DNA of 13,630 nt, from positions 1-13,630 of the forward strand of contig DOMV01000425.1 in assembly GCA_003509805.1 (NCBI GenBank), given 5' to 3'. The DNA comes from Planctomycetaceae bacterium. GTDB lineage: Bacteria > Planctomycetota > Planctomycetia > Pirellulales > Thermoguttaceae. Position 1 is the first letter of the stretch, and each line of letters starts with the position of its first letter. A model generated the notes under the pieces. That model did not search any database. It was given only the letters and a program-made list of their open reading frames with translations, and was not told where the DNA came from. A program made the position numbers and the translations under genes. This document shows, piece after piece, positions 1 through 6,810 of this stretch.

Positions 1-16
1 CAAAGTCCGTGAACGC

Positions 17-613
17 TTACAAATCTTCCAATGCTTTATCAAGGTCACCTTTCTTTCCATAGACAACACCACGGCTATAATACGCCTCGGCATCTTCTGG
101 AGCAAGCCGAATGGACTCGGTAAAGTCAGCAATCGCATCGTTGAGGCAGTCCTTTTTGCTATAGGTTAATCCACGATTATAGTACGCTCCAGAACATTTT
201 GGGGCGAGGCGAATGGCCTCCGTGTAGTCCGTGATAGCCTTGTCAAACTCACCCTTCTTACCAAAAGCATAAGCCCGCCTAGAATATGCCTCAACATTTT
301 GCAGATCAAGACAGATGGCCTCGGTATAGTCCGTGATAGCTCTGTCAAACTCACCTTTCATAATATTGAAAAAAGCCCGCCCACAATAGGCAACCGCATT
401 TTTTGAATCAAGACTGATGGCCTCGGTGCAGTCGGTGACAGCCATGTCAAAGTCTCCTTTTTTTCCATAGGAACGTGCCCATCCACAATAGGCCGCGAAA
501 TTTTGCGGATCAAGACAAATGGCCTCTGTATACACTGCAATCGCACCATCAAAGTCACCCATGTCTAACAACAACTTGCCTTGATTTATAGAACCGTTTT
601 CTTGACTGCTCAT
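17..613 (-). CDS. TPR-repeat protein, 198 aa
   Basis: Soluble protein made almost entirely of tetratricopeptide repeats, a helical scaffold for protein-protein contacts; no catalytic domain and no signal peptide are seen. Units of 34 residues begin near residues 5, 40, 74, 108, 142 and 176, each with the A..YxxRGxxYxKKGDxDxAIxDxTEAIxLDP pattern. The last unit stops in its second helix, so the solenoid has no capping helix and the protein may be truncated. The stop is TAA at 17-19. The ATG at 611-613 has only a weak GAGAG upstream. Base composition is visibly more A+T-rich than the housekeeping genes to the right, and the gene borders an integrase remnant, which hints at acquisition or recent expansion. 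The specific role cannot be told. Confidence 0.8.
   Translation of the reverse strand: MSSQENGSINQGKLLLDMGDFDGAIAVYTEAICLDPQNFAAYCGWARSYGKKGDFDMAVTDCTEAISLDSKNAVAYCGRAFFNIMKGEFDRAITDYTEAICLDLQNVEAYSRRAYAFGKKGEFDKAITDYTEAIRLAPKCSGAYYNRGLTYSKKDCLNDAIADFTESIRLAPEDAEAYYSRGVVYGKKGDLDKALEDL
111..526 (-). repeat. 102-bp tandem DNA repeats inside the TPR gene
   Basis: The plus-strand word atggcctc (atggactc in the first copy) recurs at 111, 213, 315, 417 and 519, exactly 102 bases apart, that is 34 codons. The flanking DNA is also similar, for example tagtccgtgatagc and gtcaaactcacc. The conservation is at DNA level, not only protein level, which suggests recent unit duplication or gene conversion. 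Confidence 0.85.
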
Positions 614-640
614 GACGAGCTCTCATATTTTTGGGGTGTG

Positions 641-949
641 ACTTTGAAATTACGTGGATTGAGTCAATCTGGGCGAAGGGACGTGCCGATGTTTCCGATA
701 TTACGTACGGAAATGGCGAGGTTGGACAGGTCCGATGAATACGTTTTTCCGACGCTCCGGAAATACAAGACTACTTGGGTTTATGATCGGTTTCGCAACG
801 CCCTTTTGCGCAACGGTATTACGCTGTGGCCGAAACTGATCCACACGCTCCGGGCGAATTGCATCACGGACTACGCCGGTGAGGGCTTGAATCAAGTCGT
901 GTTGGATTCGATTTTCGGGAACTCTGCCGAGATTCGCCGCAAGCATTGT
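641..949 (+). pseudogene. C-terminal remnant of a tyrosine recombinase/integrase
   Basis: About 100 codons read as the C-terminal part of a phage-type integrase catalytic domain. From about 641, GRRDVPMFPILR resembles the strand before box II. ITLWPKLIHTLRANCITD carries an HxxR motif (codons 842-853). IFGNSAEIRRKHC matches the 'GNS/GHS ... KHY' segment that ends with the catalytic tyrosine. Here that position (947-949) is TGT, Cys. The N-terminal SAM-like domain and the box I arginine are absent, because similarity fades just left of 641 near the TPR gene. On the right the similarity ends exactly where the palindromic element begins. The reading frame stays open from 581 to 1177, but nothing outside 641-949 looks like integrase. 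An inactive relic is the best reading; the family assignment is from memory. Confidence 0.6.
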
Positions 950-1094
950 ACTGGAAACGTGATGAAATTGGTTGTTTGGTCAAGGCTGCCTGCCGCACTC
1001 ACTCGACCCAACTCCATTATAGAAAATTACTTAAACGGACCGTTCGGGCGGCAGGCGATTGTGCGCGGGAACAATTTCAGGCCGTTTGCGGTAT
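948..1094. repeat. Palindromic dispersed element, copy A (147 bp)
   Basis: Second copy at 8646-8822. The ends are imperfect inverted repeats: 948-970 against 1072-1094 match at 17 of 23 positions, with a shared aaacg core and a tgaaattg block. An inner perfect 9-bp stem pairs 988-996 (gcctgccgc) with 1048-1056 (gcggcaggc). Both outer ends show TA next to ctgg / cgg. The unit has no coding potential of its own and looks like a MITE or a structured extragenic palindrome. It abuts the integrase remnant on its left. Its right end continues into a perfect 12-bp palindrome, cggtatataccg (1089-1100). Confidence 0.75.
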
Positions 1095-1178
1095 ATACCG
1101 AAGCCGACCTCGTTTTCCGTTCAATCCCTCCGAAAAACACCAACGCTCTTCGGACCGTACCATTCCAAGGGAAATGAA
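1095..1178. other. Short gene-free spacer downstream of the epimerase
   Basis: About 80 bases between copy A of the palindromic element and the stop of the epimerase gene. I see no gene, no clear terminator hairpin with a T-tract and no RNA signature. Confidence 0.5.
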
Positions 1179-2123
1179 TCACAAATTGTCCCGATACCAC
1201 TGAATGCTTCGCTCCAGTCCTTCGTCGAAATAAACCAGCGGCTCATAACCGATCCTTTTTTTAGCCAAGGAAATATCCGCCAGTGAATCGCGGATATCGC
1301 CAAGGCGCGGAGGCTTGTACTCGGCTGCGATATCGACATTCATAAGCGCACGCAACTTGTCGAGGATCCGGTTGAGTGAAACCGCCGCATTGCACGCGAC
1401 ATTCAGCGGGCGCCCGTCGCAACATTCGGCCGGAGCCGTAGCGGCAAGCCAATTGGCACGGCAAACGTTTTCGATGTAACAGAAATCACGCGTCTGTTCG
1501 CCGTCGCCATAGACGACCGGCGATTTTCCCTTGAGTAAGCAACTGACAAATACCGGAATAACGGCCGCATAAGCGCCGAAAGGGTCTTGTCGCGGCCCGA
1601 AAACATTGAAATAACGCAACGAAACGGTTTCCAACTCATACGAAGCGGCGTAGGACTGCATGTATGCTTCACACGCGACTTTACCGGAAGCGTAGGGGCT
1701 GATCGGCAAAGCGGGCATGCTTTCCAGCTTCGGCGAATCCGGCTGTTCTCCGTATGCGCTACTGGACGCGGCGAACACGATCCGCTTAACGCCGTGTTTC
1801 CTGGCACTTTCGAGAATGTTGATCGTTCCATTAACGTTCACGTCATGGGAAGTACACGGGTCTTCGACGCTACGGGGGACGCTGCCGAGCGCGCCTTCAT
1901 GAAAAACGGCCGTGCAACCCTCAATCGCTTTGCCGACGGTCGTCGCATCGCGAATATCCCCTTCGAACAACGTGATTCGATCGAGAATTTCCTCGATATT
2001 TTCCCTTTTTCCAGTGGCAAAGTTGTCAAGCACGACAACCTCATGTCCCTTTTCGAGGATAAATCGCGCAAGATTGGAGCCGATGAAGCCCGCGCCCCCC
2101 GTGATCAAATATTTGTTCGGCAT
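1179..2123 (-). CDS. NAD-dependent sugar-nucleotide epimerase, WbpP/UDP-GlcNAc 4-epimerase type
   Basis: Extended short-chain dehydrogenase/reductase of 314 aa, normal length for the family, cytoplasmic. The Rossmann glycine motif TGGAGFIGSNL is at residues 8-18. A serine cluster precedes AYG at 120-125, and the catalytic YxxxK pair is Y144/K148. HEGALGSVPRS (75-85) and RYFNVFGPRQDP (170-181) are hallmarks of the WbpP/TviC/Gne branch, which interconverts UDP-GlcNAc and UDP-GalNAc or the matching uronic acids for surface polysaccharide. UDP-glucuronate epimerase or dTDP-glucose dehydratase are less likely alternatives. ATG at 2121-2123; an AAGGAA lies 13 bases upstream, somewhat far for a ribosome-binding site. 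No glycosyltransferases are nearby, so the exact substrate stays open. Confidence 0.88.
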   Translation of the reverse strand: MPNKYLITGGAGFIGSNLARFILEKGHEVVVLDNFATGKRENIEEILDRITLFEGDIRDATTVGKAIEGCTAVFHEGALGSVPRSVEDPCTSHDVNVNGTINILESARKHGVKRIVFAASSSAYGEQPDSPKLESMPALPISPYASGKVACEAYMQSYAASYELETVSLRYFNVFGPRQDPFGAYAAVIPVFVSCLLKGKSPVVYGDGEQTRDFCYIENVCRANWLAATAPAECCDGRPLNVACNAAVSLNRILDKLRALMNVDIAAEYKPPRLGDIRDSLADISLAKKRIGYEPLVYFDEGLERSIQWYRDNL

Positions 2124-2260
2124 GGGAGATGCACCATTCCTTTCCGCAAATTTCCGGAGTCATTCAAAGGCACCGGCATCTTCGACACACCGGCTGACCA
2201 AACAATCCCCCCGCGCGATTGTACATGAAAAGAGCGGCGTTCGGGAGTACCCGCAAGAAA

Positions 2261-2292
2261 TGGGGTGAAGATTTGGTGGGGTGAAGATTTGG
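2261..2292. repeat. Perfect 16-bp tandem duplication
   Basis: tggggtgaagatttgg at 2261-2276 is repeated without change at 2277-2292. It lies in the short spacer between the stop of the 189-aa gene (2303) and the start of the epimerase (2123), upstream of the epimerase on the minus strand. The identity of the two units suggests a recent slippage event. Confidence 0.85.
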
Positions 2293-2302
2293 AAAGTTAT
2301 AT

Positions 2303-2872
2303 CTAAAAGGGATGTTGGGGCAAATTGCGCTGGAAAGGAGGAAGGGATCGCGGAGGAAGCTGCTGGCGGTAGGTTTCGGCCCAACATTCACGGTCCTCGT
2401 CACTTGCGTAATACCGCAACCAAGTGTCCGGGTCCCCATCCGAGTACGAACAATCCCAGTGCAGAAAAGCGCTGCGGTGTTCCATGTTTTTTTCACGAAT
2501 CGGTAAGATATCACGGTAGATCAACGTATACAGCTCGCGATTCGAAAGATGATCCGTAAAATCAAGCACAATCTGTTTTTCGAAAAGTTTTTCAATCAAA
2601 TCCTCCAAAATACGACTTAATTGCTCATCATCAAGCGATTCCGATTTCGGGAGACGTAGTTCCGGCTCGAACCAGCGGTAAATCGGCAGTACGGGAGCCG
2701 TTTCCCATGCGAGCATCGATGCCAGATACTCGTTTTCGAACTGGAGCGGAAACTGCCGTATGTCGACCCGGGAGATAGACTCGTCGTAATACGGTTCCAA
2801 TTCGTTGCGCAATTCCACATTACGGAGAAGCTCGTCCACTTCGGTGGTCGGCGTGAAGGAAGGTTCCAACAT
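2303..2872 (-). CDS. Conserved hypothetical protein, 189 aa
   Basis: Acidic, soluble-looking protein with no signal peptide or membrane segment. I recall similar proteins annotated only as hypothetical in planctomycetes but can name no domain. Visible conserved-looking stretches are EYLASMLAWETAPVLP (residues 47-62), WFEPELRLP, and a Leu/Glu-rich helix followed by IVLDFTDHLSNRELYTLIYRDILP. The tail after the aspartate/tryptophan-rich segment is Pro/Gln/Arg-rich. The frame is open up to 2941, but the ATG at 2870-2872 is preferred: AAGGAA sits seven bases upstream, and the extra upstream residues do not look like protein. The stop is TAG at 2303-2305. The function is unknown. Confidence 0.72.
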   Translation of the reverse strand: MLEPSFTPTTEVDELLRNVELRNELEPYYDESISRVDIRQFPLQFENEYLASMLAWETAPVLPIYRWFEPELRLPKSESLDDEQLSRILEDLIEKLFEKQIVLDFTDHLSNRELYTLIYRDILPIREKNMEHRSAFLHWDCSYSDGDPDTWLRYYASDEDRECWAETYRQQLPPRSLPPFQRNLPQHPF

Positions 2873-3242
2873 TGATCTATTCCTTAAAAACGGCGGAAAT
2901 CCGCAACCGTCGACGAGGATGATAACGGTCGACAAGGTCATGGATTGTCAAGGTTATTCGGACCGGATTCCGTGCTCTTGTCACTACGCATCAATGTATC
3001 AGAACTTTCAATTTCTTCAATCATTTTCGATGGTAAGAATAAAATTCTTTCCAACACGGGGAGTAGGAAACGGAATAATCGGTACCAATTACGAAAACGG
3101 CGCACTCGATTTTCTGGTCTTGCAAACAACCGGTCGATTTCGTAAACTGCATTTCGTAAACTCCATAGGTCAGGCCGTCCGGGAATACGATTTCCCGCTC
3201 GTGAAGCGCCGCCCTACGGTATCCCGATTTTCCAAACAATCC
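2873..3242. other. Gene-free stretch between divergent genes
   Basis: 370 bases between the divergent starts of the 189-aa gene (minus) and lgt (plus), A+T-richer than lgt. Short open frames exist on both strands (up to about 70 codons), but they overlap one another, none has a ribosome-binding site plus a recognisable protein, and the longest minus-strand one begins at TTG. It must hold the promoters of both genes, but I cannot pick a convincing -35/-10 pair. Confidence 0.5.
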
Positions 3243-4589
3243 ATGCGACGCACGCTTTTTTATCTTCCGACGAGTTTATTCGACATTCCGTTGTTCGGCA
3301 GAGACGGCTTGTTCCTTTATCTCCTGGTCGCCGCCACGGTCATCGCCTTGGGAATACATCTTTGGCGTCGCGGTTGGAGCCGGGAATGCTGGAGTTATTT
3401 CTGGATCGGCGGCCTCGGGGCCGTGATCCTCACCGTGATCGTTCCCAAAGTCGTCGAACCGTCGGGGTTTCCCATCCGCAGTTACGGTGTTTGTTTGTCC
3501 ATCGCGGTCGTCAGCGCTTTCGGGCTCCTTTACCGGCAACTTTCGAAAAAACACTATTTTTCCGCCGACATGCTGTTTTCCATGGCCGCCTGGACCGTGG
3601 TCTGCGGGATTCTGGGAGCCCGGTTGTTCTATGTCATCGAATACCCGGACCGCATGCTCGCTTCATCGCCCGATGGAAGCATCTCGATCGGGAAAACAGT
3701 TGTCAACGTCGTCAACATCGCCGAAGGCGGATTGGTCGTGTACGGTTCGATCATTGCGGGCACCGTCACCGCGATCGGCTTCATGCTTTATCACAAGTTG
3801 CCGGTCTTCAAAACGCTGGATATTCTCGCGCCGGCGCTGATGCTCGGCATGGCCATCGGGCGCATCGGCTGTTTCATGAACGGTTGTTGTTTCGGGGCCG
3901 TGGTTCCGCCCGATTCCCCTGCCTGCGGGGTCGTTTTCCAGCCCGGCAGCCCGGTCCATTACCACCAGCTCGATCATGGGCATGTGCCTTTCATGGGACT
4001 GAAGTTCCACGATGCCGCGGGAGGCGGCGCCGAGGTGTCGGTCGTCATTCCGGGCGGTTCCGCCGAGAAGGCCGGGATACGTGCGGGGATGCGAATCCGT
4101 GCGATCGGTTATCCGGACCGGGAAGGAATTACGGCGTACGAGGTCAAGAACGCCGTCCAGGCGGGCAACCAACTGCTGACATCCGCCATGGAACCGGGCG
4201 GCAAAGGAGAAGTCCTTCTTTTCGCGAACGAATCACACAGCCCTTATCGTCTCGAACCGGAAAAGCATCCGGTGATTTTGCCGGTCTATCCGACACAGCT
4301 TTACAGCTCCGCGGGCGATTTGCTCCTGTGCGGCGTGTTGCTCCTGCTGGGGCGATTCAACCGGATCGACGGTCTCGTTTTTAACGTATTCTTATTTCTG
4401 TATCCCGTCATGCGGTACGTGATCGAATGCTATCGGGACGATGAAGGCTCGTTCCTCGGGACCGGGTTTACCGTCGCCCAAAACGTGAGCGGTCTTGTTC
4501 TCGTTGTCGCCGTGATCGTCTCCGCCGTCATTTTTACGCGGGAAAACAGGCGACGGCAAGGCAATCGACCGGGAACGGTCGGCGCGTAG
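3243..4589 (+). CDS. lgt: Prolipoprotein diacylglyceryl transferase with inserted PDZ domain
   Basis: Integral membrane enzyme that transfers diacylglycerol from phosphatidylglycerol to the lipobox cysteine of prolipoproteins, the first step of lipoprotein maturation. The protein has 448 aa, against roughly 260-300 for ordinary Lgt. Several membrane helices are seen (about 21-40, 52-70, 82-98, 111-131, 162-182, 194-210, 355-370, 376-393, 411-431). GGLVVYGSIIAG (162-173) and the signature GRIGCFMNGCCFG (206-218) identify the family. PTQLYSS (350-356) and R391/E395 form the C-terminal half. Between them, about 250-335, is a PDZ-like insert with the core GGSAEKAGIRAGMRIRAIG (271-289). ATG at 3243-3245 is chosen because MRRTLFYLP matches typical planctomycete Lgt starts; the frame is open further upstream (from 2805) but that part does not look like protein. 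It ends 21 bases before the stop of the convergent ABC exporter. Confidence 0.9.
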   Translation: MRRTLFYLPTSLFDIPLFGRDGLFLYLLVAATVIALGIHLWRRGWSRECWSYFWIGGLGAVILTVIVPKVVEPSGFPIRSYGVCLSIAVVSAFGLLYRQLSKKHYFSADMLFSMAAWTVVCGILGARLFYVIEYPDRMLASSPDGSISIGKTVVNVVNIAEGGLVVYGSIIAGTVTAIGFMLYHKLPVFKTLDILAPALMLGMAIGRIGCFMNGCCFGAVVPPDSPACGVVFQPGSPVHYHQLDHGHVPFMGLKFHDAAGGGAEVSVVIPGGSAEKAGIRAGMRIRAIGYPDREGITAYEVKNAVQAGNQLLTSAMEPGGKGEVLLFANESHSPYRLEPEKHPVILPVYPTQLYSSAGDLLLCGVLLLLGRFNRIDGLVFNVFLFLYPVMRYVIECYRDDEGSFLGTGFTVAQNVSGLVLVVAVIVSAVIFTRENRRRQGNRPGTVGA

Positions 4590-4610
4590 GCATCTCCTTT
4601 GCTGTCGCGG

Positions 4611-6560
4611 TTATCCTTCAATCGTCCCGTGCAAGCGGTTGTAGTACGGGCAATCCCTCATCAGGGTTTCATGGTCGCCGATCGCTTCGATCCCGCCGTC
4701 GCGCATGACGACGATCCGTTCGGCCAGGCTCAGCGCCGAAAGCCGGTGTGTTACGAAAATCGTCGTACGGTTGCCGGTAAAACCATGAAGCGCCTCGTGG
4801 ATTTTCTGTTCGCTGTTGATATCGATCTGGCTCGTCGCCTCGTCCAGCAGGAAAACGGCCGGGTCTTTCAAGATCGCGCGGGCCAAGGCGATCCGTTGCC
4901 GTTGACCGCCGGAAAGCAGGCTGCCGCCCGGACCGACGCGCGTTTCGTAACCGTCCGGAAGATCCTTTTCGATAAATTCATGGGCAAACGCCTTGATCGA
5001 GGCCGCGACGACGTCGTCCCGGGTCGCGTCCGGTTTTCCGTAGCGGATATTGGCGTAAACCGTTTCGTCGAAAAGAATCGGCTCCTGCGCGACCAACCCG
5101 ATTTGGCGTCGCAGGTCTTTGAACGTCACCTCGGCAATCGGAATGCCGTCGATCAGGACACGACCCTCGTTTGGATCGATGAAACGGGGAATCAACGAAA
5201 GGAGCGTGCTTTTCCCGCAGCCGCTCGGCCCGACGATCGCAACGGTTTCACCGAAACCGATCGTGAGCGAGACATCGCGGAGCACCGGTCGCTGCGGATC
5301 GTACCGGAAAGAAACATGATCGACGACGATCGATTCGTGATGCCGCTTCACGCGCTTCGGATGTGCGACTTCGATGATCGGGACCGGTCGATCGATCATC
5401 GCATAAATGCGATCCGCGGCCGCGGAAGCGCCTTGGAATGTCGTAAAAATATCCGAAAGTTTGCGGGCGGGGTCGGAAGCGCCGACGAGCAGCGCAAAAA
5501 AGGCGATCAACGTTTCCTTGTCCAACGGGACGGAGCTCATCGGTATCCAAAAAATCCGGGTCGTTTCCGACATCACCAGGTACGAACCGACGAGGATCGC
5601 GAGCGAGATCATGACCATGCCGCACAATTCCGTGAGCGGGTTGGTAAGCGATTCGTATTTCGCGATTTTCATGGCCTTGCGAAAATACGCCCGGTTGGTC
5701 CTGCGGAATTTGGTTCGCTCATATCCTTCCCGGGTAAAGACTTTGACGACGCGAATCGAGCGGAACGTTTCCTCCAGGCGCGCATACATGAGGGCCATTT
5801 CCTCCATTCCATGCCGGACGACACGTTTGATCGAACGGGCCAGCCAACGAATCAGGACGACCGCCAAGGGAACGAACAACAGGGTCAGGAGGAGCAATTG
5901 CCAACTGAAGTAAGCCGCCAAGAGCAGGCAACTGACCATTTTGATCGGTTCGCGAACCAGTTTACCGTAAATAATGCTCAGCCCGCTCGTCAAGCTGTTC
6001 ATATCGTTGGTAAAGCGGCTCATCGTATCGGCGATGCCGCTTCGATTGAAATGGTTGACCTCGTAGGAGATCACTTTGTTGAAAAAATCCTCGCGAATTT
6101 CAAAGGCGCCCCGTTGCGCGATCCCGGCACTGACGATGTTGTGCGCAATGGTGAAAAACGAACGGAGGACCGAAGTGATCAACATGACGACGACCAGGAA
6201 AACGACGGTTGCGAAAGGAGTCGACGGGGTAAAACGGGCCACGCCGGGCAGGGAATAGACCATCACGTTTTCCGTTTTTTCCAGCCACCAGAGCTGCCAG
6301 GCTTTCCCGGAAGACGGGGATTCCCCGGCGTCGGCGACGGTTTCCTGTAGTTGACGCCGGATTTCGCGGTTTTCTTCCAGTTGGCTTTCGATCCAGCTTG
6401 GAATGGTTCCCTTGTTGAGACAGACTTTGGTAATCAGGTAACCGAGCGCGCCGATACTTCCCCCCCAGAGAAGTCCGATCAGGAGAGCGCACAGGACCGC
6501 CGCGGCGATCGACGTTTTGGACCGGAAAGTAAGACGGATCGCCCGATAAAAATTACCCAT
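4611..6560 (-). CDS. MsbA-like ABC exporter half-transporter (TMD-NBD fusion)
   Basis: Type IV ABC exporter of 649 aa, expected to work as a homodimer in the inner membrane and to flip or export a lipid or hydrophobic substrate. Six membrane helices are expected, with TM1 at about 19-43. An extracytoplasmic insert of some 70 residues lies between TM1 and TM2, longer than in Escherichia coli MsbA. The nucleotide-binding domain is complete: Walker A GPSGCGKST (444-452), Q-loop VAQEP (Q492), signature LSGGQ (549-553), Walker B VFLLDEA (569-575) and switch His605 in VTHRLSA. The D-loop reads SQID instead of the usual SALD. The frame extends to a TTG at 6632, but ATG at 6558-6560 (MGNFYRAIRLTFR) matches usual starts; no clear Shine-Dalgarno is seen at either. 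Substrate cannot be told; lipid A or a glycolipid is the family default. Confidence 0.85.
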   Translation of the reverse strand: MGNFYRAIRLTFRSKTSIAAAVLCALLIGLLWGGSIGALGYLITKVCLNKGTIPSWIESQLEENREIRRQLQETVADAGESPSSGKAWQLWWLEKTENVMVYSLPGVARFTPSTPFATVVFLVVVMLITSVLRSFFTIAHNIVSAGIAQRGAFEIREDFFNKVISYEVNHFNRSGIADTMSRFTNDMNSLTSGLSIIYGKLVREPIKMVSCLLLAAYFSWQLLLLTLLFVPLAVVLIRWLARSIKRVVRHGMEEMALMYARLEETFRSIRVVKVFTREGYERTKFRRTNRAYFRKAMKIAKYESLTNPLTELCGMVMISLAILVGSYLVMSETTRIFWIPMSSVPLDKETLIAFFALLVGASDPARKLSDIFTTFQGASAAADRIYAMIDRPVPIIEVAHPKRVKRHHESIVVDHVSFRYDPQRPVLRDVSLTIGFGETVAIVGPSGCGKSTLLSLIPRFIDPNEGRVLIDGIPIAEVTFKDLRRQIGLVAQEPILFDETVYANIRYGKPDATRDDVVAASIKAFAHEFIEKDLPDGYETRVGPGGSLLSGGQRQRIALARAILKDPAVFLLDEATSQIDINSEQKIHEALHGFTGNRTTIFVTHRLSALSLAERIVVMRDGGIEAIGDHETLMRDCPYYNRLHGTIEG

Positions 6561-6672
6561 GAAACCAGGAATGAAAAAGTAGAGAAGTCCGGTGGTCTCC
6601 GCGAAACAACGGAGCCTTGATTTCGGAATCAATCGTCGCGACCAAGGGGCTGTTCATTGCCGTGTCAGGCAA

Positions 6673-6736
6673 CACAGCACCCCCAAAATACGGCGCCCCG
6701 AAAACACGGCGCTCGGGAAATACCGTGCTCCGGAAA
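6673..6736. repeat. Four degenerate 16-bp tandem units
   Basis: Four units follow each other without gaps: 6673-6688 cacagcacccccaaaa, 6689-6704 tacggcgccccgaaaa, 6705-6720 cacggcgctcgggaaa and 6721-6736 taccgtgctccggaaa. The consensus is YACgGcgCyCcgAAAA. The array lies between the ABC exporter start and the antiporter stop; 16 bases is not a multiple of three, so it is not a protein repeat. Confidence 0.7.
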
Positions 6737-6808
6737 CTCCGCAGGTCGTTTTTTACGCGGAGCACCGGATACCGCATCCGAATCCATGTCGCGGGCACCC
6801 GGATGCGG
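6725..6808. terminator. Inverted repeats after nhaD, possible terminator
   Basis: Downstream of the antiporter stop on the minus strand, ccgcatccg (6772-6780) pairs with cggatgcgg (6800-6808), a 9-bp stem with a 19-base loop. Next to it gtgctccg (6725-6732) pairs with cggagcac (6758-6765), with ctccgc/gcggag as an alternative inside. No T-tract directly follows either stem on the minus strand, so intrinsic termination is only a guess. Confidence 0.35.
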
Positions 6809-6810
6809 AA

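Noticed and set aside
948..1094. Integron attC site next to an integrase
   Set aside because: The ends do not fit the RYYYAAC/GTTRRRY attC pattern and the nearby integrase relic is not IntI-like.
946..1203. Small plus-strand gene of 85 codons over copy A
   Set aside because: It spans the palindromic element, and the frame is not maintained in copy B beyond the first conserved stretch; similarity between copies is at DNA level with indels.
2160..2260. Possible third copy of the palindromic element (gaccaaacaa near 2195 and gcgattgt near 2214 recall parts of its arms)
   Set aside because: Only 8-10 base matches in a scrambled order, and no terminal repeats could be placed.
3021..3239. Small minus-strand gene of 72 codons upstream of lgt
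   Set aside because: Begins at TTG without a ribosome-binding site, overlaps other open frames, and resembles no known protein.
3362..4384. Open frame of 340 codons within lgt in another frame
   Set aside because: Arg/His-rich shadow of lgt, which has its full family signature in the chosen frame.
4599..6350. Open frame of 583 codons on the plus strand opposite the ABC exporter
   Set aside because: The minus strand encodes a complete ABC exporter with all NBD motifs; the plus-strand product is Arg/Asp/His-rich without any domain, a typical G+C-rich antisense shadow.
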